Assembly (NCBI RefSeq): GCF_021228125.1
Contig: NZ_JAJQQS010000016.1
Location: forward strand, 183,030-247,029
DNA: 64,000 nucleotides
Direction: 5' to 3'
DNA from: Streptomyces albireticuli
GTDB taxonomy: Bacteria > Actinomycetota > Actinomycetes > Streptomycetales > Streptomycetaceae
A program made the position numbers and the translations under genes. The notes under the pieces are model-generated. The model searched no databases. It worked only from the letters and a program-made list of their open reading frames with translations, and was not told where the DNA came from. This document shows positions 8,311-16,504 of the stretch, one piece after another; position 1 is the stretch's first letter; the number at the start of each line of letters is the position of its first letter.

Positions 8311-9704
8311 CGAGCGGCACCGCCTTCCACGAGGCCCGCGTCGGCCAGACAGCCCGCCATCAGCTCGGTGGTGACGAACAGGGCCCGCGCGCGGATCGGG
8401 TCGGCGGTGAAGCGGTCCGCGAAGACCTCCGCCGCGAGGTCCCGGCCGGTGACGCCGTCGGCACCCGCCTCCGCCAGCGTGCCGAGCAGGGCCGGCAGCC
8501 GCCGCTCGGGCGCCGCGACGTCGTCCGCCGTGCCGAGCTCCCAGAAACCGTCGGGCAGGTCCAGCGCCCGCCCGCGGTACAGCTGCAGCGCCGCCCCCGA
8601 CGCGTCGTCCGGCGCGTCGCGGGCGGCGGTGAGCGTGTCGTCGAGCGTGAGCGCCCCGGACAGGTCGGTGAAGGTGACCACGCCGGTGCCGCCGGAGCGG
8701 CTGATCATCCCGCAGGCGAAGTAGTGCGGCTGTTCGAAGCGGCGCATATGGGCGTCCACGGCGGCCAGCACGTCACCGGCCGTCAGCCCGGGGTTGTGCC
8801 GCAGGGCGTGCAGCGCGGTGAGCGCGGCCCGCACCTCGGGCACCGTACGCCCGTCGGCGACGACGGTGACGTCGTGACCGGCCTCCTTGGCGAACGCCTC
8901 GATGTCGGGCAGCAGCAGCGGCCCGGAGGCGTCGCCGAGGCTCTGGAAACGGGTGACGAGCAGCCCGTCCCGGGGATCGAGGAGGTCCGCCGCCCGCCGC
9001 AGCAGCCTCCGGTTGAGGTCCAGGCCGTCGGGCCCGCCGTCGCCGGCCGGGGAATAGCGCAGGGCGGGCGGCACGGGCACGTAGGGGAGGTTGGCGACTA
9101 CGCAGTTGAGCGGGGCGTCCGGGGTGTAGTCGCGGAAGAAGTCGCCGTGCCAGGCGCGGACGCGGTCGTCGAGGCCGTTGAGCACGGCCGAGAGCGTGGT
9201 GGCCTCCACACAGCTCCGCTGGAGGTCGGCACCGGTCACCTCGGCGCACCCCAGGGCGAGGGCGCAGGTGGTGATGCCGGAGCCGCAGCCCACGTCCAGG
9301 GCGCGGCCGGTGGGGCGGGCCCGCAGGATCGTGTCGACGAACCGCAGCGAGTCCTCGCCGATGTAGACGTCGCCGGCGCCGGCCCGCGCGGCCCCGGGCC
9401 GGTCGCGGGCGGCGAGCAGGCCGCGGAACGCCGTGACCTCCCAGCGGCCCGGCGCGCCCGTCCCGTCGGTGAGGCCGAGCGCCGCGAGCCGGGGTACGAG
9501 CGCGGGGTCGGGGCGGTGGTCCGGCCGCAGGCCGAGGTGGAGCACGTTCCACAGGGCCGCGCCGGTGTCGTGGGACGGCGCTGCGGCCGCGGGGGGCCAG
9601 GGTTCCCAGGGCAGTTCCGAGCGCCGCCGGGCGTGCTCCACCCGGTCGGCGAAGGCGGTCCGCCGCAGCAGATCGGTGACGGTGCCGGGGTCGGGTGCGG
9701 TCAT
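8307..9704 (-). CDS. HemK/PrmC-like SAM-dependent methyltransferase
   Basis: The 465-residue protein has a class I methyltransferase core in the middle (LDVGCGSGITT near residue 147) and the N-methyltransferase signature NLPYVP near residue 215, a variant of the NPPY motif that holds an amide, amine or ring nitrogen. About 130 N-terminal and 170 C-terminal residues flank it, the latter ending in a winged-helix-like stretch (GVTGRDLAAEVFADRF). ATG 9704 overlaps the upstream stop (ATGA). In this cluster it could methylate a nitrogen of the product rather than a release factor, since it sits outside the prfA/prmC context. The nitrogen preference is inferred from the motif. Confidence 0.83.
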   Translation of the reverse strand: MTAPDPGTVTDLLRRTAFADRVEHARRRSELPWEPWPPAAAAPSHDTGAALWNVLHLGLRPDHRPDPALVPRLAALGLTDGTGAPGRWEVTAFRGLLAARDRPGAARAGAGDVYIGEDSLRFVDTILRARPTGRALDVGCGSGITTCALALGCAEVTGADLQRSCVEATTLSAVLNGLDDRVRAWHGDFFRDYTPDAPLNCVVANLPYVPVPPALRYSPAGDGGPDGLDLNRRLLRRAADLLDPRDGLLVTRFQSLGDASGPLLLPDIEAFAKEAGHDVTVVADGRTVPEVRAALTALHALRHNPGLTAGDVLAAVDAHMRRFEQPHYFACGMISRSGGTGVVTFTDLSGALTLDDTLTAARDAPDDASGAALQLYRGRALDLPDGFWELGTADDVAAPERRLPALLGTLAEAGADGVTGRDLAAEVFADRFTADPIRARALFVTTELMAGCLADAGLVEGGAAR

Positions 9705-10456
9705 ACGGCGGTGACACCGCCCCGCTCGCGGGTGACCCGGTGCTCCGCCGCCGCTGCCACGAACGCCTCGAACACCGGCCGGCAGGGGCCGACCTCGGGG
9801 TGCCCCTGGATGCCGAGGGCGAAGCGCGGGCCGGGCACGGTGAGCGTCTCGACGACTCCGTCGGCGCTCCACCCGGTCGCCACGACACCGGCGCCGAGGG
9901 TGTCGACGGCCTGGTGGTGGAAGCAGGGGAGGTCGTACGCGGTGCCGAGGAGGGAGCCGGGCAGGGTGTCCGGGCGCAGACTGAGCCGGGTGGAGGCGAA
10001 CACCGGCTCCGGGGGCATGTGGTCCTCGTTGCCGACCCGGTCGGGCAGGTGGGCGAGGAGCGTCCCGCCGTACAGCACGTTCATCAGCTGCATGCCGCGG
10101 CACACGCCGAGGACGGCCCGGTCCCCCTCCAGCGCCAGCCGCAGCAGGGCGCTCTCCCAGACGTCGCGCTCGGGGGCGAGCACACCGGTCCAGGGGCCGG
10201 GTTCGGCCCGGTAGAGGGCGGGGTCTATGTCGGCGCCGCCGACCAGCAGCAGCCCGTCGAGGCCGGACATGACGGCGGCGGCCTCGGGCTCGGCGCCGGA
10301 GGGCGGTAAGAGGACGGGGACGCCGCCGGCCGCCGTCACCGCGGCGACGAAGTCGGTCGGGACGAGGGAGGCGTGCCGGTGCCACCCGCGCCAGGAGGCG
10401 TCCTCCTGATAGGTGGTGATGCCCACCGTCGGCTTGTCGATGGTGCTCTCCTTCAC
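9701..10456 (-). CDS. Class I glutamine-amidotransferase-like hydrolase, peptidase C26 / PuuD family
   Basis: A 251-residue stand-alone class I GATase-fold protein. The nucleophile elbow GVCRGMQ gives Cys119, and the dyad partners are His219 and Glu221 in QGHPE. LLLVGGADIDPALY is the typical oxyanion-side loop of gamma-glutamyl-GABA hydrolase (PuuD). Family members cleave gamma-glutamyl amides. That fits this cluster, where a glutamine-synthetase homologue probably makes a gamma-glutamyl hydrazide that must later be unloaded. GTG 10456 overlaps the GNAT stop by 4 bases. The family call is secure; the hydrazide substrate is inference. Confidence 0.87.
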   Translation of the reverse strand: MKESTIDKPTVGITTYQEDASWRGWHRHASLVPTDFVAAVTAAGGVPVLLPPSGAEPEAAAVMSGLDGLLLVGGADIDPALYRAEPGPWTGVLAPERDVWESALLRLALEGDRAVLGVCRGMQLMNVLYGGTLLAHLPDRVGNEDHMPPEPVFASTRLSLRPDTLPGSLLGTAYDLPCFHHQAVDTLGAGVVATGWSADGVVETLTVPGPRFALGIQGHPEVGPCRPVFEAFVAAAAEHRVTRERGGVTAV

Positions 10457-10857
10457 TTCGCCGCGTCCATGACCCAGGCGGAGCCGTGCCGGGTGAACCC
10501 GATGTGCGGGTAGTACTCCGTCGCCGCGGGGGCGGACAGCAGCACGATCTTCGCCCGGGGCGCGGCCTGCCGCACCCGCTCGATGAGGTCCACCCCGATG
10601 CCGCGCCGCTGGTGGGCGCGGTCGACGGCGATGTCGCTGAGGTAGGTGACGTACGCGCCGTCGGTCAGGCAGCGCGCGATGCCGACCATGCGGCCGTCGA
10701 TCCGGGCGACCACGACGAGATTGGCGCCCGCCACCATCGCCGTGAAGCGGGGGGTGTCCTCCACCGGGCGGCGCTCGGCGAGGCCGGACGCCCGGTAGAG
10801 CTCGGCGACCTCGGCCACGTCGAGGTCGGCCGCGTCGATCACTTCACATTTCCACAT
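10453..10857 (-). CDS. GNAT N-acetyltransferase (candidate FzmQ/KinN-like acetylhydrazine step)
   Basis: A 134-residue single-domain GNAT. The acetyl-CoA loop is visible as YLSDIAVDRAHQRRGIGVDLIERV (Q/RxxGxG/A type), followed by the YYPHIGFTRH segment near the C terminus. ATG 10857 lies inside the end of the lyase gene (14-base overlap). In the fosfazinomycin and kinamycin pathways a GNAT acetylates the hydrazine nitrogen before the lyase acts. The adjacency here of a GNAT with an adenylosuccinate-lyase homologue is the same pairing. That role is assigned by context only. Confidence 0.82.
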   Translation of the reverse strand: MWKCEVIDAADLDVAEVAELYRASGLAERRPVEDTPRFTAMVAGANLVVVARIDGRMVGIARCLTDGAYVTYLSDIAVDRAHQRRGIGVDLIERVRQAAPRAKIVLLSAPAATEYYPHIGFTRHGSAWVMDAAK

Positions 10858-12136
10858 GGAGCAGTTCCTCCAGTCGTCGCCGCATGGCGTCCCGCGAGCG
10901 CAGGAAACGGGTGGGGTCGTAGTCGTCCTCGCCGGTGACGATGCCCCGGTCGCGCAGGGTCTCGCGCAGGTGCCGGCCGGTCTCCCAGGTCTCGGTGGCC
11001 GCGTCCTGCACCGAGCGGTAGGCCTTCTCCCGCTCGGAGCCCTCGGCCATCAGACGCAGCATCACCGTCGAACTGTGGATCAGGCCGGCGGTGGCGTCGA
11101 GGTTGGCGCGCATGCGGTCGGGGAAGACGCGCAGCCCTTCGACGAGTTCGGCGGCGGCCGTCACCTGGTAGTGCGCGGCGATGAGGCTGTCGGGCAGCAC
11201 CACGCGCTCGACCGAGGAGTGGGCGAGGTCCCGCTCGTGCCACAGCGCGACGTTCTCCAGGGCCGCGCCGAGGTTGGCGCGCAGCACCCGGGCCAGCCCG
11301 CACAGCCGCTCGCTGGACGTGGGGTTGCGCTTGTGCGGCATGGCGCTGGAGCCCTGGTACGCGCTGGAGCGAGGCTCCTCGACCTCGCGGACCTCCGTCC
11401 GCTGGAGGAGCCGCATCTCCAGGGCGATCTGCTCGACGACGGCGCCCAGGACGGCCACGGCGCCGAGCAGTTCGGCATGCCGGTCGCGGGCCACGACCTG
11501 GGTGGGCACCGGCTCGACGCCCAGACCGAGGGCCTCGCACACATAGCTCTCGACGAACGGGTCCACGCTCGCGTACGTGCCGACCGGGCCCGAGATCGTA
11601 CCGACGGCCACCGCGGCGCGGGCCGCCCGCAGCCGGACGACGGAGCGGTGGACGCCGAAGGCGAATCCGGCCAGCTTCTGCCCGAAGGTCGTCGGCTCGG
11701 CGTGGATGCCGTGGGTGCGCGCCACACAGACAGTGTCCCAGTGTTCGGCGGCCCGCGAGGCGAGGACGTCCCGCAGCCGCGCCGCGGCCGCGAGCAACAG
11801 GTCGGTGGAGGCGGCGAGGGTGTGGCCGAGCGCGGTGTCGACCAGGTCGTAACTGGTCATGCCGTAGTGGACCCAGCGGGCCGCGTCGTCGGGGACGGAG
11901 GCGGTGTACGCGGCGAGGAAGGCGAGGATCTCGTGGTCGCGGGTGCGCTCCTGCTCGCGCACCTCCTCGGGGGTGGGCACGCGGCCGGACCGGACGGCGG
12001 CGAGATCGGCCTCGGACATCCTGCCCAGCCGCGCCTGCGCCTCGCAGGCGAGCACCTCGACCCGGACCCACGAGGCGTACTTCGCCTCGTCGGTCCACAG
12101 CCGGGCCATCTCCGGGCGGGAGTACCGGGGGATCAC
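10844..12136 (-). CDS. Adenylosuccinate-lyase/fumarase superfamily lyase, second-copy type (FzmR/KinM-like)
   Basis: The 430-residue protein has all landmarks of the superfamily: the VHYGMTSYDLVDT N-terminal loop, catalytic His142 in RTHGIHAEP, and the flexible loop GSSAMPHKRNP with the catalytic Ser at about 263-264. GTG 12136 overlaps the upstream stop (GTGA). Such enzymes beta-eliminate fumarate from N-substituted aspartates. As it sits in a biosynthetic operon next to a GNAT rather than with purine genes, the likely substrate is an N-acetylhydrazinosuccinate-type compound, releasing fumarate and acetylhydrazine as reported for fosfazinomycin. It could still be a purB duplicate; phylogeny would decide. 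Confidence 0.88.
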   Translation of the reverse strand: MIPRYSRPEMARLWTDEAKYASWVRVEVLACEAQARLGRMSEADLAAVRSGRVPTPEEVREQERTRDHEILAFLAAYTASVPDDAARWVHYGMTSYDLVDTALGHTLAASTDLLLAAAARLRDVLASRAAEHWDTVCVARTHGIHAEPTTFGQKLAGFAFGVHRSVVRLRAARAAVAVGTISGPVGTYASVDPFVESYVCEALGLGVEPVPTQVVARDRHAELLGAVAVLGAVVEQIALEMRLLQRTEVREVEEPRSSAYQGSSAMPHKRNPTSSERLCGLARVLRANLGAALENVALWHERDLAHSSVERVVLPDSLIAAHYQVTAAAELVEGLRVFPDRMRANLDATAGLIHSSTVMLRLMAEGSEREKAYRSVQDAATETWETGRHLRETLRDRGIVTGEDDYDPTRFLRSRDAMRRRLEELLHVEM

Positions 12137-12873
12137 TCGGGCCTCCGCGCCAGGACGGCGCAGGTCCGGTTGTTGGCCAGGACGGGCCCCTCGGCGAGCC
12201 GGGCGGTGAGCGCGGCGACACCCGAGGCGAACTCCTCGTCCGGGATGAGGTGGAGGGAGGAGAACGCCTTCTCGCGGTACTTGGTGACGTCGGTCAGCTC
12301 GTAGGTGCTCTCGAACACGCGCCGCCGCCCGTCGGTGAACCCGGCGTCCCGCAGCGCGGCCAGCAGGTCGTCGATGGCGTGGTGGCGGCCGAGCTCGACC
12401 TCGACGGTGGAGGGGAAGTACTGCGCCACCGGCACCCGGGTGCGGATGATCTCCTCGGAGTCGGTGGCGGTGCACAGCACGCCGCCCGGCTTGAGCGCCC
12501 GCAGCGCGCCCTCGAAGTAGCGGGCGGGCTCACGGACGTAGTGGATCATGTCGACCGAGAAGATCAGGTCGAAGGACGCTTCGGGGAGGCCGAGTCCGTC
12601 GATCTCCTCGGCGCGCCCGGTGCGCAGTTCGAGCTCGGCCTCGTGGGTGGCGGCGGCCTTGAGCATCTCGGGGAAGGGGTCGACGCCCAGCGCGCGGGCG
12701 CCGGTGAGCCGCTGGAGCGCGGCCAGGTGGTTGGCGGTGCCGCAGCCCATCTCAAGGACGTTCGAGTCGCCGTTCACACCGGCGAATTCGGCCAGGAATT
12801 CCACCAGTCCGGGGTACGGGCGACGGTGGCGGGCGTACTCGGCGGCGAGCTGGTTGTAGTCCAATGCGGTCAC
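12133..12873 (-). CDS. Class I SAM-dependent methyltransferase
   Basis: A 246-residue small-molecule methyltransferase of the Methyltransf_11/25 type. SAM-binding motif I is VLEMGCGTANHL, the acidic residue after strand 2 lies in GVDPFPEM, and FDLIFSVDMIHYV and ALKPGGVL mark motifs II and III. GTG 12873 overlaps the stop of the kinase-fold gene by 4 bases. It is the second of two methyltransferases in the chain, so the product is probably methylated at two sites or on two atoms. Target not deducible. Confidence 0.87.
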   Translation of the reverse strand: MTALDYNQLAAEYARHRRPYPGLVEFLAEFAGVNGDSNVLEMGCGTANHLAALQRLTGARALGVDPFPEMLKAAATHEAELELRTGRAEEIDGLGLPEASFDLIFSVDMIHYVREPARYFEGALRALKPGGVLCTATDSEEIIRTRVPVAQYFPSTVEVELGRHHAIDDLLAALRDAGFTDGRRRVFESTYELTDVTKYREKAFSSLHLIPDEEFASGVAALTARLAEGPVLANNRTCAVLARRPE

Positions 12874-14417
12874 GCGAGCTCCTCGGCGGTGTGCTGCTCG
12901 TGAACGGTGCGGGCCTGCCACAGGTACCAGACGGTGTAGGCGTAGGTCGCCGTCCACGCGTGCGGGGTGCGCAGGGTGTTCTCGTACTTCAGCCACCCGG
13001 CCAGCGAGCAGGCCGCGCCGATGTAGAGGCGGCAGCGCACGGTGTGCGCCGGCTCGGTGCCGGGGGCGGTCGCGATCAGGCGGTCCTCCATCGCCCGCAG
13101 GCGGTCGGAGAACCGCAGCGGCAGGCGCAGGGCGCTGACGTCGTGCGGCCGGGCGGGGTCGAACGCGTCGCCGAAGAGGGCGGCGGCCTTGCCCTGCCGG
13201 GCGGCGTGCAGGATCGCCGGCATCGGCAGCAGTCCGTGCAGCAGGGTGGCGAGGTCGAAGACCGGGTCGCCGTAGCCGATGTCGGGGCGCGGGCGCTGTT
13301 CCCAGACGGTGCGCGGGTCGATGAAGACCGGGCCGCCGCCGGCGCGCCTGAGCATGTTGGTCGGGTAGATGTCGCCGTGGACCTGGGCGCCGGTGTGCGG
13401 CAGCAGGTGGGGGGCGTGCTCGTCGAGCCACGCGGTGGCCGCCGTGTAGCCGGGGACGCGCGTGCCGCCGGGCAGGGTGAGGTCGGCGGCGAGGTGTGCG
13501 TCGAGGTCGCGGTCGCCGAAGCACAGCCGGAAGGTGGAGCGCAGGGCGGGCTGTTCCCGCAGGGCGTGGAAGCGCTCGCGGTAGAGGTAGTCGGCGCTGG
13601 TGGGGCGCCGGTCGCCGGCGGTCAGCCGGTACCAGCGGGCCAGTTGGCCGAGGTAGGGGGCGAGGACGTCGGCCGCGTCGGGGGCGAGTTCCGTCCTGGC
13701 CTCGTCGCTGAAGAGCCGCCGTTCCAGATCGGCGGCCTCGGCGGCCTCCATGATGCTGACGCCCTGCCGGCCCTCGATGTGTACGCCGTGCAGCCGGGGG
13801 AAGAGGGGGTCCCGGCCGATGCCGGTGAGGCTGTCGTTGGTGCGGGAGGTGAAGCCGGTCTCGGAGCGGATCATTCCCGCTTCGCCGATCTTGGCGACGA
13901 GTTCGGTCCCGGCGTCGAACTGGACGACGCCGATGGAGTCGGAACCCGGCCGGTGGAAGCGGGTGACGGTGGGGACCGGGCGGGTGGCCGCGGCCCAGGA
14001 GCGCAGCCGGGCGGCGATGACCGCGGAGGCGATCGGCTCGACTTGGTCGGTGCTGTCGGTGCTGTCGGTGCTGTCGGTGTCGGCGGGGCCGGAGTGGGGG
14101 CCGGGGTCCGGGGATTCCAGGAACCAGCCGTGCAGCTCGCCGCCCAGGAAGTAGGTGCCGCGTGCGGCACCGCCGGGACTTCTCCCCGCGCCCGGGGCCG
14201 TCGGCGCGAGGGTTCCCAGGGCGACGACCCTGACCCCGAAAGGCCCTAGGCGTTCGGTCAGCCGGGGCACCAGGCTGTCGTGGCCGGGCACTTCCACGAC
14301 GACGACGGAGGGGACGACGGTGTCGGGCACGAGGCCCCGACCGGCGAGAGCGGCGTAGAGGTCCGCCAGCTCGGCCGCCGTGGCGGGGCGCGCCGACTCG
14401 GTGAGTAATTCGCTCAT
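12870..14417 (-). CDS. Aminoglycoside-phosphotransferase-fold kinase with an extra N-terminal domain
   Basis: The 515-residue protein has two parts. Residues about 150-515 show the APH/choline-kinase fold: Lys175 in ELVAKIGEAG, catalytic loop QVHGDIYPTN (His347, Asp349, Asn354), and metal-binding Asp367 in FIDPR. Residues 1-130 (VVPSVVVVEVPGHDS, GVRVVALGTL, YFLGGELHGWF) match nothing I recognise. The two are joined by a Ser-Thr-Asp tandem linker (DST repeated). ATG 14417 was chosen over longer frames that run into AT-rich promoter DNA. As first gene of the leftward chain it may phosphorylate an intermediate or the product, or confer resistance. Function beyond the fold is unknown. Confidence 0.8.
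   Translation of the reverse strand: MSELLTESARPATAAELADLYAALAGRGLVPDTVVPSVVVVEVPGHDSLVPRLTERLGPFGVRVVALGTLAPTAPGAGRSPGGAARGTYFLGGELHGWFLESPDPGPHSGPADTDSTDSTDSTDQVEPIASAVIAARLRSWAAATRPVPTVTRFHRPGSDSIGVVQFDAGTELVAKIGEAGMIRSETGFTSRTNDSLTGIGRDPLFPRLHGVHIEGRQGVSIMEAAEAADLERRLFSDEARTELAPDAADVLAPYLGQLARWYRLTAGDRRPTSADYLYRERFHALREQPALRSTFRLCFGDRDLDAHLAADLTLPGGTRVPGYTAATAWLDEHAPHLLPHTGAQVHGDIYPTNMLRRAGGGPVFIDPRTVWEQRPRPDIGYGDPVFDLATLLHGLLPMPAILHAARQGKAAALFGDAFDPARPHDVSALRLPLRFSDRLRAMEDRLIATAPGTEPAHTVRCRLYIGAACSLAGWLKYENTLRTPHAWTATYAYTVWYLWQARTVHEQHTAEELA
14046..14082. repeat. 9-base tandem repeat coding a DST linker
   Basis: Four near-identical units of a 9-mer (gtcggtgct on the plus strand) encode the Thr-Asp-Ser linker between the two domains of the kinase-fold protein. 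In-frame units make the linker length likely to vary between strains. Confidence 0.75.
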
Positions 14418-14441
14418 CCAGATACCTGACCCGTTGAATTG

Positions 14442-14459
14442 CCCGGCCCGCGGGCCGGG
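14442..14459. promoter_or_regulatory. 18-base perfect palindrome upstream of the leftward operon
   Basis: CCCGGCCCG directly followed by CGGGCCGGG, 25 bases upstream of ATG 14417. It would form a hairpin in the leader of the leftward mRNA or act as a protein-binding site. Role not established. Confidence 0.4.
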
Positions 14460-14753
14460 GCTGAAACAGTCGGAAGGCGATGTCTCTTTCGCTATTACTC
14501 CGTGTTCTTTCACCGGCCGCCCCATGGGGCAGCCGAGCGCATTCCTACCACACCTATCACAAGATTCCAATGAAAGGCACCCGGGCCGGGCCGGTCCTGT
14601 AGCAGGAGATATTGATTGCATTGCCGACGGGTCGGAGTTTCCTCTTTTTCGTGATTCAGTCAACCGTCCGTGAATGTGATCTTGGCCACACTGTTAACCT
14701 CTAGTGCACCCGCTGTTCACGGTGCTAGCGTCTGGAATTATTGGAATTTGAAT

Positions 14754-14782
14754 TGGTAACGACCTCAGGCCGTTGTAATAGA
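14754..14782 (+). promoter_or_regulatory. Candidate vegetative promoter for the rightward operon
   Basis: TTGGTA, 17 bases, TAATAG: close to the -35/-10 consensus of the housekeeping sigma factor. Transcription would begin near 14789, just before the AAAGAGG and GTG 14798, leaving a very short leader. If correct, the TTG at 14741 cannot be the start. Confidence 0.45.
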
Positions 14783-14797
14783 GCGGCCCGAAAAGAG

Positions 14798-16504
14798 GTG
14801 GGGAAAATCATTTCAATCCAGCCCGAGGGATTTCCTCATCTGCTCGAGTCGACGGCCGGGAAAGCCCGGCGGCACCGTAGCGCGAGGAAGGCCGTGCGCA
14901 CCGTCCTCACCCTCGACGGGCGCCTTCCCGAAGCAGTCGGCCGAGCGGCTCTCACCGGCGCCGACCGCCTCCTCGTCCGGGAGATATCCGCACGGGCGCT
15001 GCGTCTGGGCCCGGATTCCGGCTCCGACCTGCTGGTTGTCGAGCGGACCGGCCGCCTGCGCTTCTTATGGGACGCGTCCGACGTCCCGGCCGGCTCCCAT
15101 GTCGTGGGATCAGTCGTGACCGACGAGCCGACGCGCACCGAGTTATACCGCCGATATCAGGACCGGCAGGCGGTGGAAGAGGCGGACCGCGCCGAACTCC
15201 ATAAGTATCTGATGGGCCGCCCCCGGGGCGAGGTCCAGAAGGACCTGGAGCGCATCAGCCACACATTACTCCACATGGCACCCGTCCAAGTCTATGTCGG
15301 TGCCAAGTTCTTCTCCAATCTAGGGAAAACCAGTAATCTCCCCGGAAAATCCATGTCCCCCGCGGCGGACGGCAATGTCATCGCCGGGCTCCACGCCACC
15401 CCGGTCGCGGAATGGCCGGACGAGGAAGCCGCCTTCGTGGCACTCTCCGCCTTCCTGCTGAGCAGCGGAACCCAGGCCCGGCTCGAAGAGGCCAACGGCA
15501 CCCACCTCACGTCCGCCGCCGTCGCGGCATTGATGACCGAGCGCATTCGGGGATACGGCGGCGAGCCCCCCGATACCGGGGAGACCGCCACCGCCGCCCG
15601 GCTCACCTCCCTCGCCGAGCACTGCGCCGCCTTACGACGGGCCCGGCTGCGGAACGGGACGGTCTTCTACCGGCTCATCCACGGGGCGAACCTCAACAAG
15701 ACCGAACACCAGCTGCGGCCGGCCGTCGGCTACCCCGACGCCCCCCTCCCGCTGCGCGCCCTCCTGGAACGGGAAGCGGGCATCGCGACGGACACCGCGA
15801 CCGTCGAGGAGACCGCGCCCGCCTTCGAGGAACTCGGCGAGACCCTCCACGCCGCACCCGCCCCCCGGGGCTTCAGCAGCGCCTACGAAGCCCTGCTCAC
15901 CCGCTTTATGACGACCCTCGCCGAGGCGACCGCGTCGGACGTCGCCATGGGACGCGGGCCCCGCTCCTTCGCCCCCCTGGACCCCGGCAGCAGCGGCCCG
16001 GACGATCCGCTCGCGCTCAGGACCGGCGACTTCTTCTGCTGCGTCGCCCCCAGCACCGCCTTCACCCAGTCCTTCGGCGAGGACCGCGCCGGCCTCGTGA
16101 GGACCCTGAGCGCCTACAGCGCCCGCATGCGCTTCAACACCTGGCACTACCTGCCGCACACCCTCGGCATCACCGACCGCGTCCCCGGCCGCGACGACTG
16201 GTTCTTCGCCCCGGCCATGCCGGACGTCACCCACCACTCCGACCAGCACCACACCGGACACGTCAGCTTCAACGTGCGCTTCGCCATCCGCGTCCCGCTC
16301 GGCATCGACCACGCGGGCCGCCGCCTGCCCGGCCTCTACGACCTGCGGCTCATGCGCGCCACCGGCGAGCGGTACACCACGGACGACCTGCGCGCGGCCG
16401 TCGCCTCCGGAGGCGTCCTCGCCGCACTGCACCAGGCGATGAGCCGGCACCGGCCGACCGTCCGCGACTTCGGCAACCCATGGTTCCGCGCTTTCTATGG
16501 ATGA
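14798..16504 (+). CDS. Unknown large cluster protein with a His-rich motif (possible FzmP/KinJ-like member)
   Basis: A 568-residue soluble protein with no family I recognise. TTG 14741 would extend it by 19 residues, but a promoter-like sequence lies in that stretch, so GTG 14798 (VGKIISIQPEGF) is preferred. Notable parts are GDFFCCVAPSTAFTQSFG and a dense run of potential metal ligands, HHSDQHHTGH, at residues 479-488. Basic and acidic residues are mixed, and there is no signal peptide or membrane segment. It is the first gene of the rightward chain and overlaps the amidase start by 8 bases. In the related N-N clusters one conserved member is also uncharacterised; by position this may be its counterpart. 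Confidence 0.72.
   Translation: MGKIISIQPEGFPHLLESTAGKARRHRSARKAVRTVLTLDGRLPEAVGRAALTGADRLLVREISARALRLGPDSGSDLLVVERTGRLRFLWDASDVPAGSHVVGSVVTDEPTRTELYRRYQDRQAVEEADRAELHKYLMGRPRGEVQKDLERISHTLLHMAPVQVYVGAKFFSNLGKTSNLPGKSMSPAADGNVIAGLHATPVAEWPDEEAAFVALSAFLLSSGTQARLEEANGTHLTSAAVAALMTERIRGYGGEPPDTGETATAARLTSLAEHCAALRRARLRNGTVFYRLIHGANLNKTEHQLRPAVGYPDAPLPLRALLEREAGIATDTATVEETAPAFEELGETLHAAPAPRGFSSAYEALLTRFMTTLAEATASDVAMGRGPRSFAPLDPGSSGPDDPLALRTGDFFCCVAPSTAFTQSFGEDRAGLVRTLSAYSARMRFNTWHYLPHTLGITDRVPGRDDWFFAPAMPDVTHHSDQHHTGHVSFNVRFAIRVPLGIDHAGRRLPGLYDLRLMRATGERYTTDDLRAAVASGGVLAALHQAMSRHRPTVRDFGNPWFRAFYG

Larger units (their letters stand above)
14418..14797. other. AT-richer divergent promoter region of the biosynthetic locus
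   Basis: About 380 bases, clearly less G+C rich than their surroundings, separate the two divergent operons. They contain a perfect GC palindrome (14442-14459) close to the leftward start, several A/T runs (14590-14690), and a consensus-like rightward promoter (14754-14782). This is the obvious control point for the whole cluster; no cluster-specific regulator gene lies nearby. Confidence 0.7.

Noticed and set aside
10844..12136. Housekeeping purB
   Set aside because: Sequence alone cannot exclude it, but position inside a coupled biosynthetic operon with a GNAT, and the companion GS and amidase, favour a secondary-metabolite lyase.
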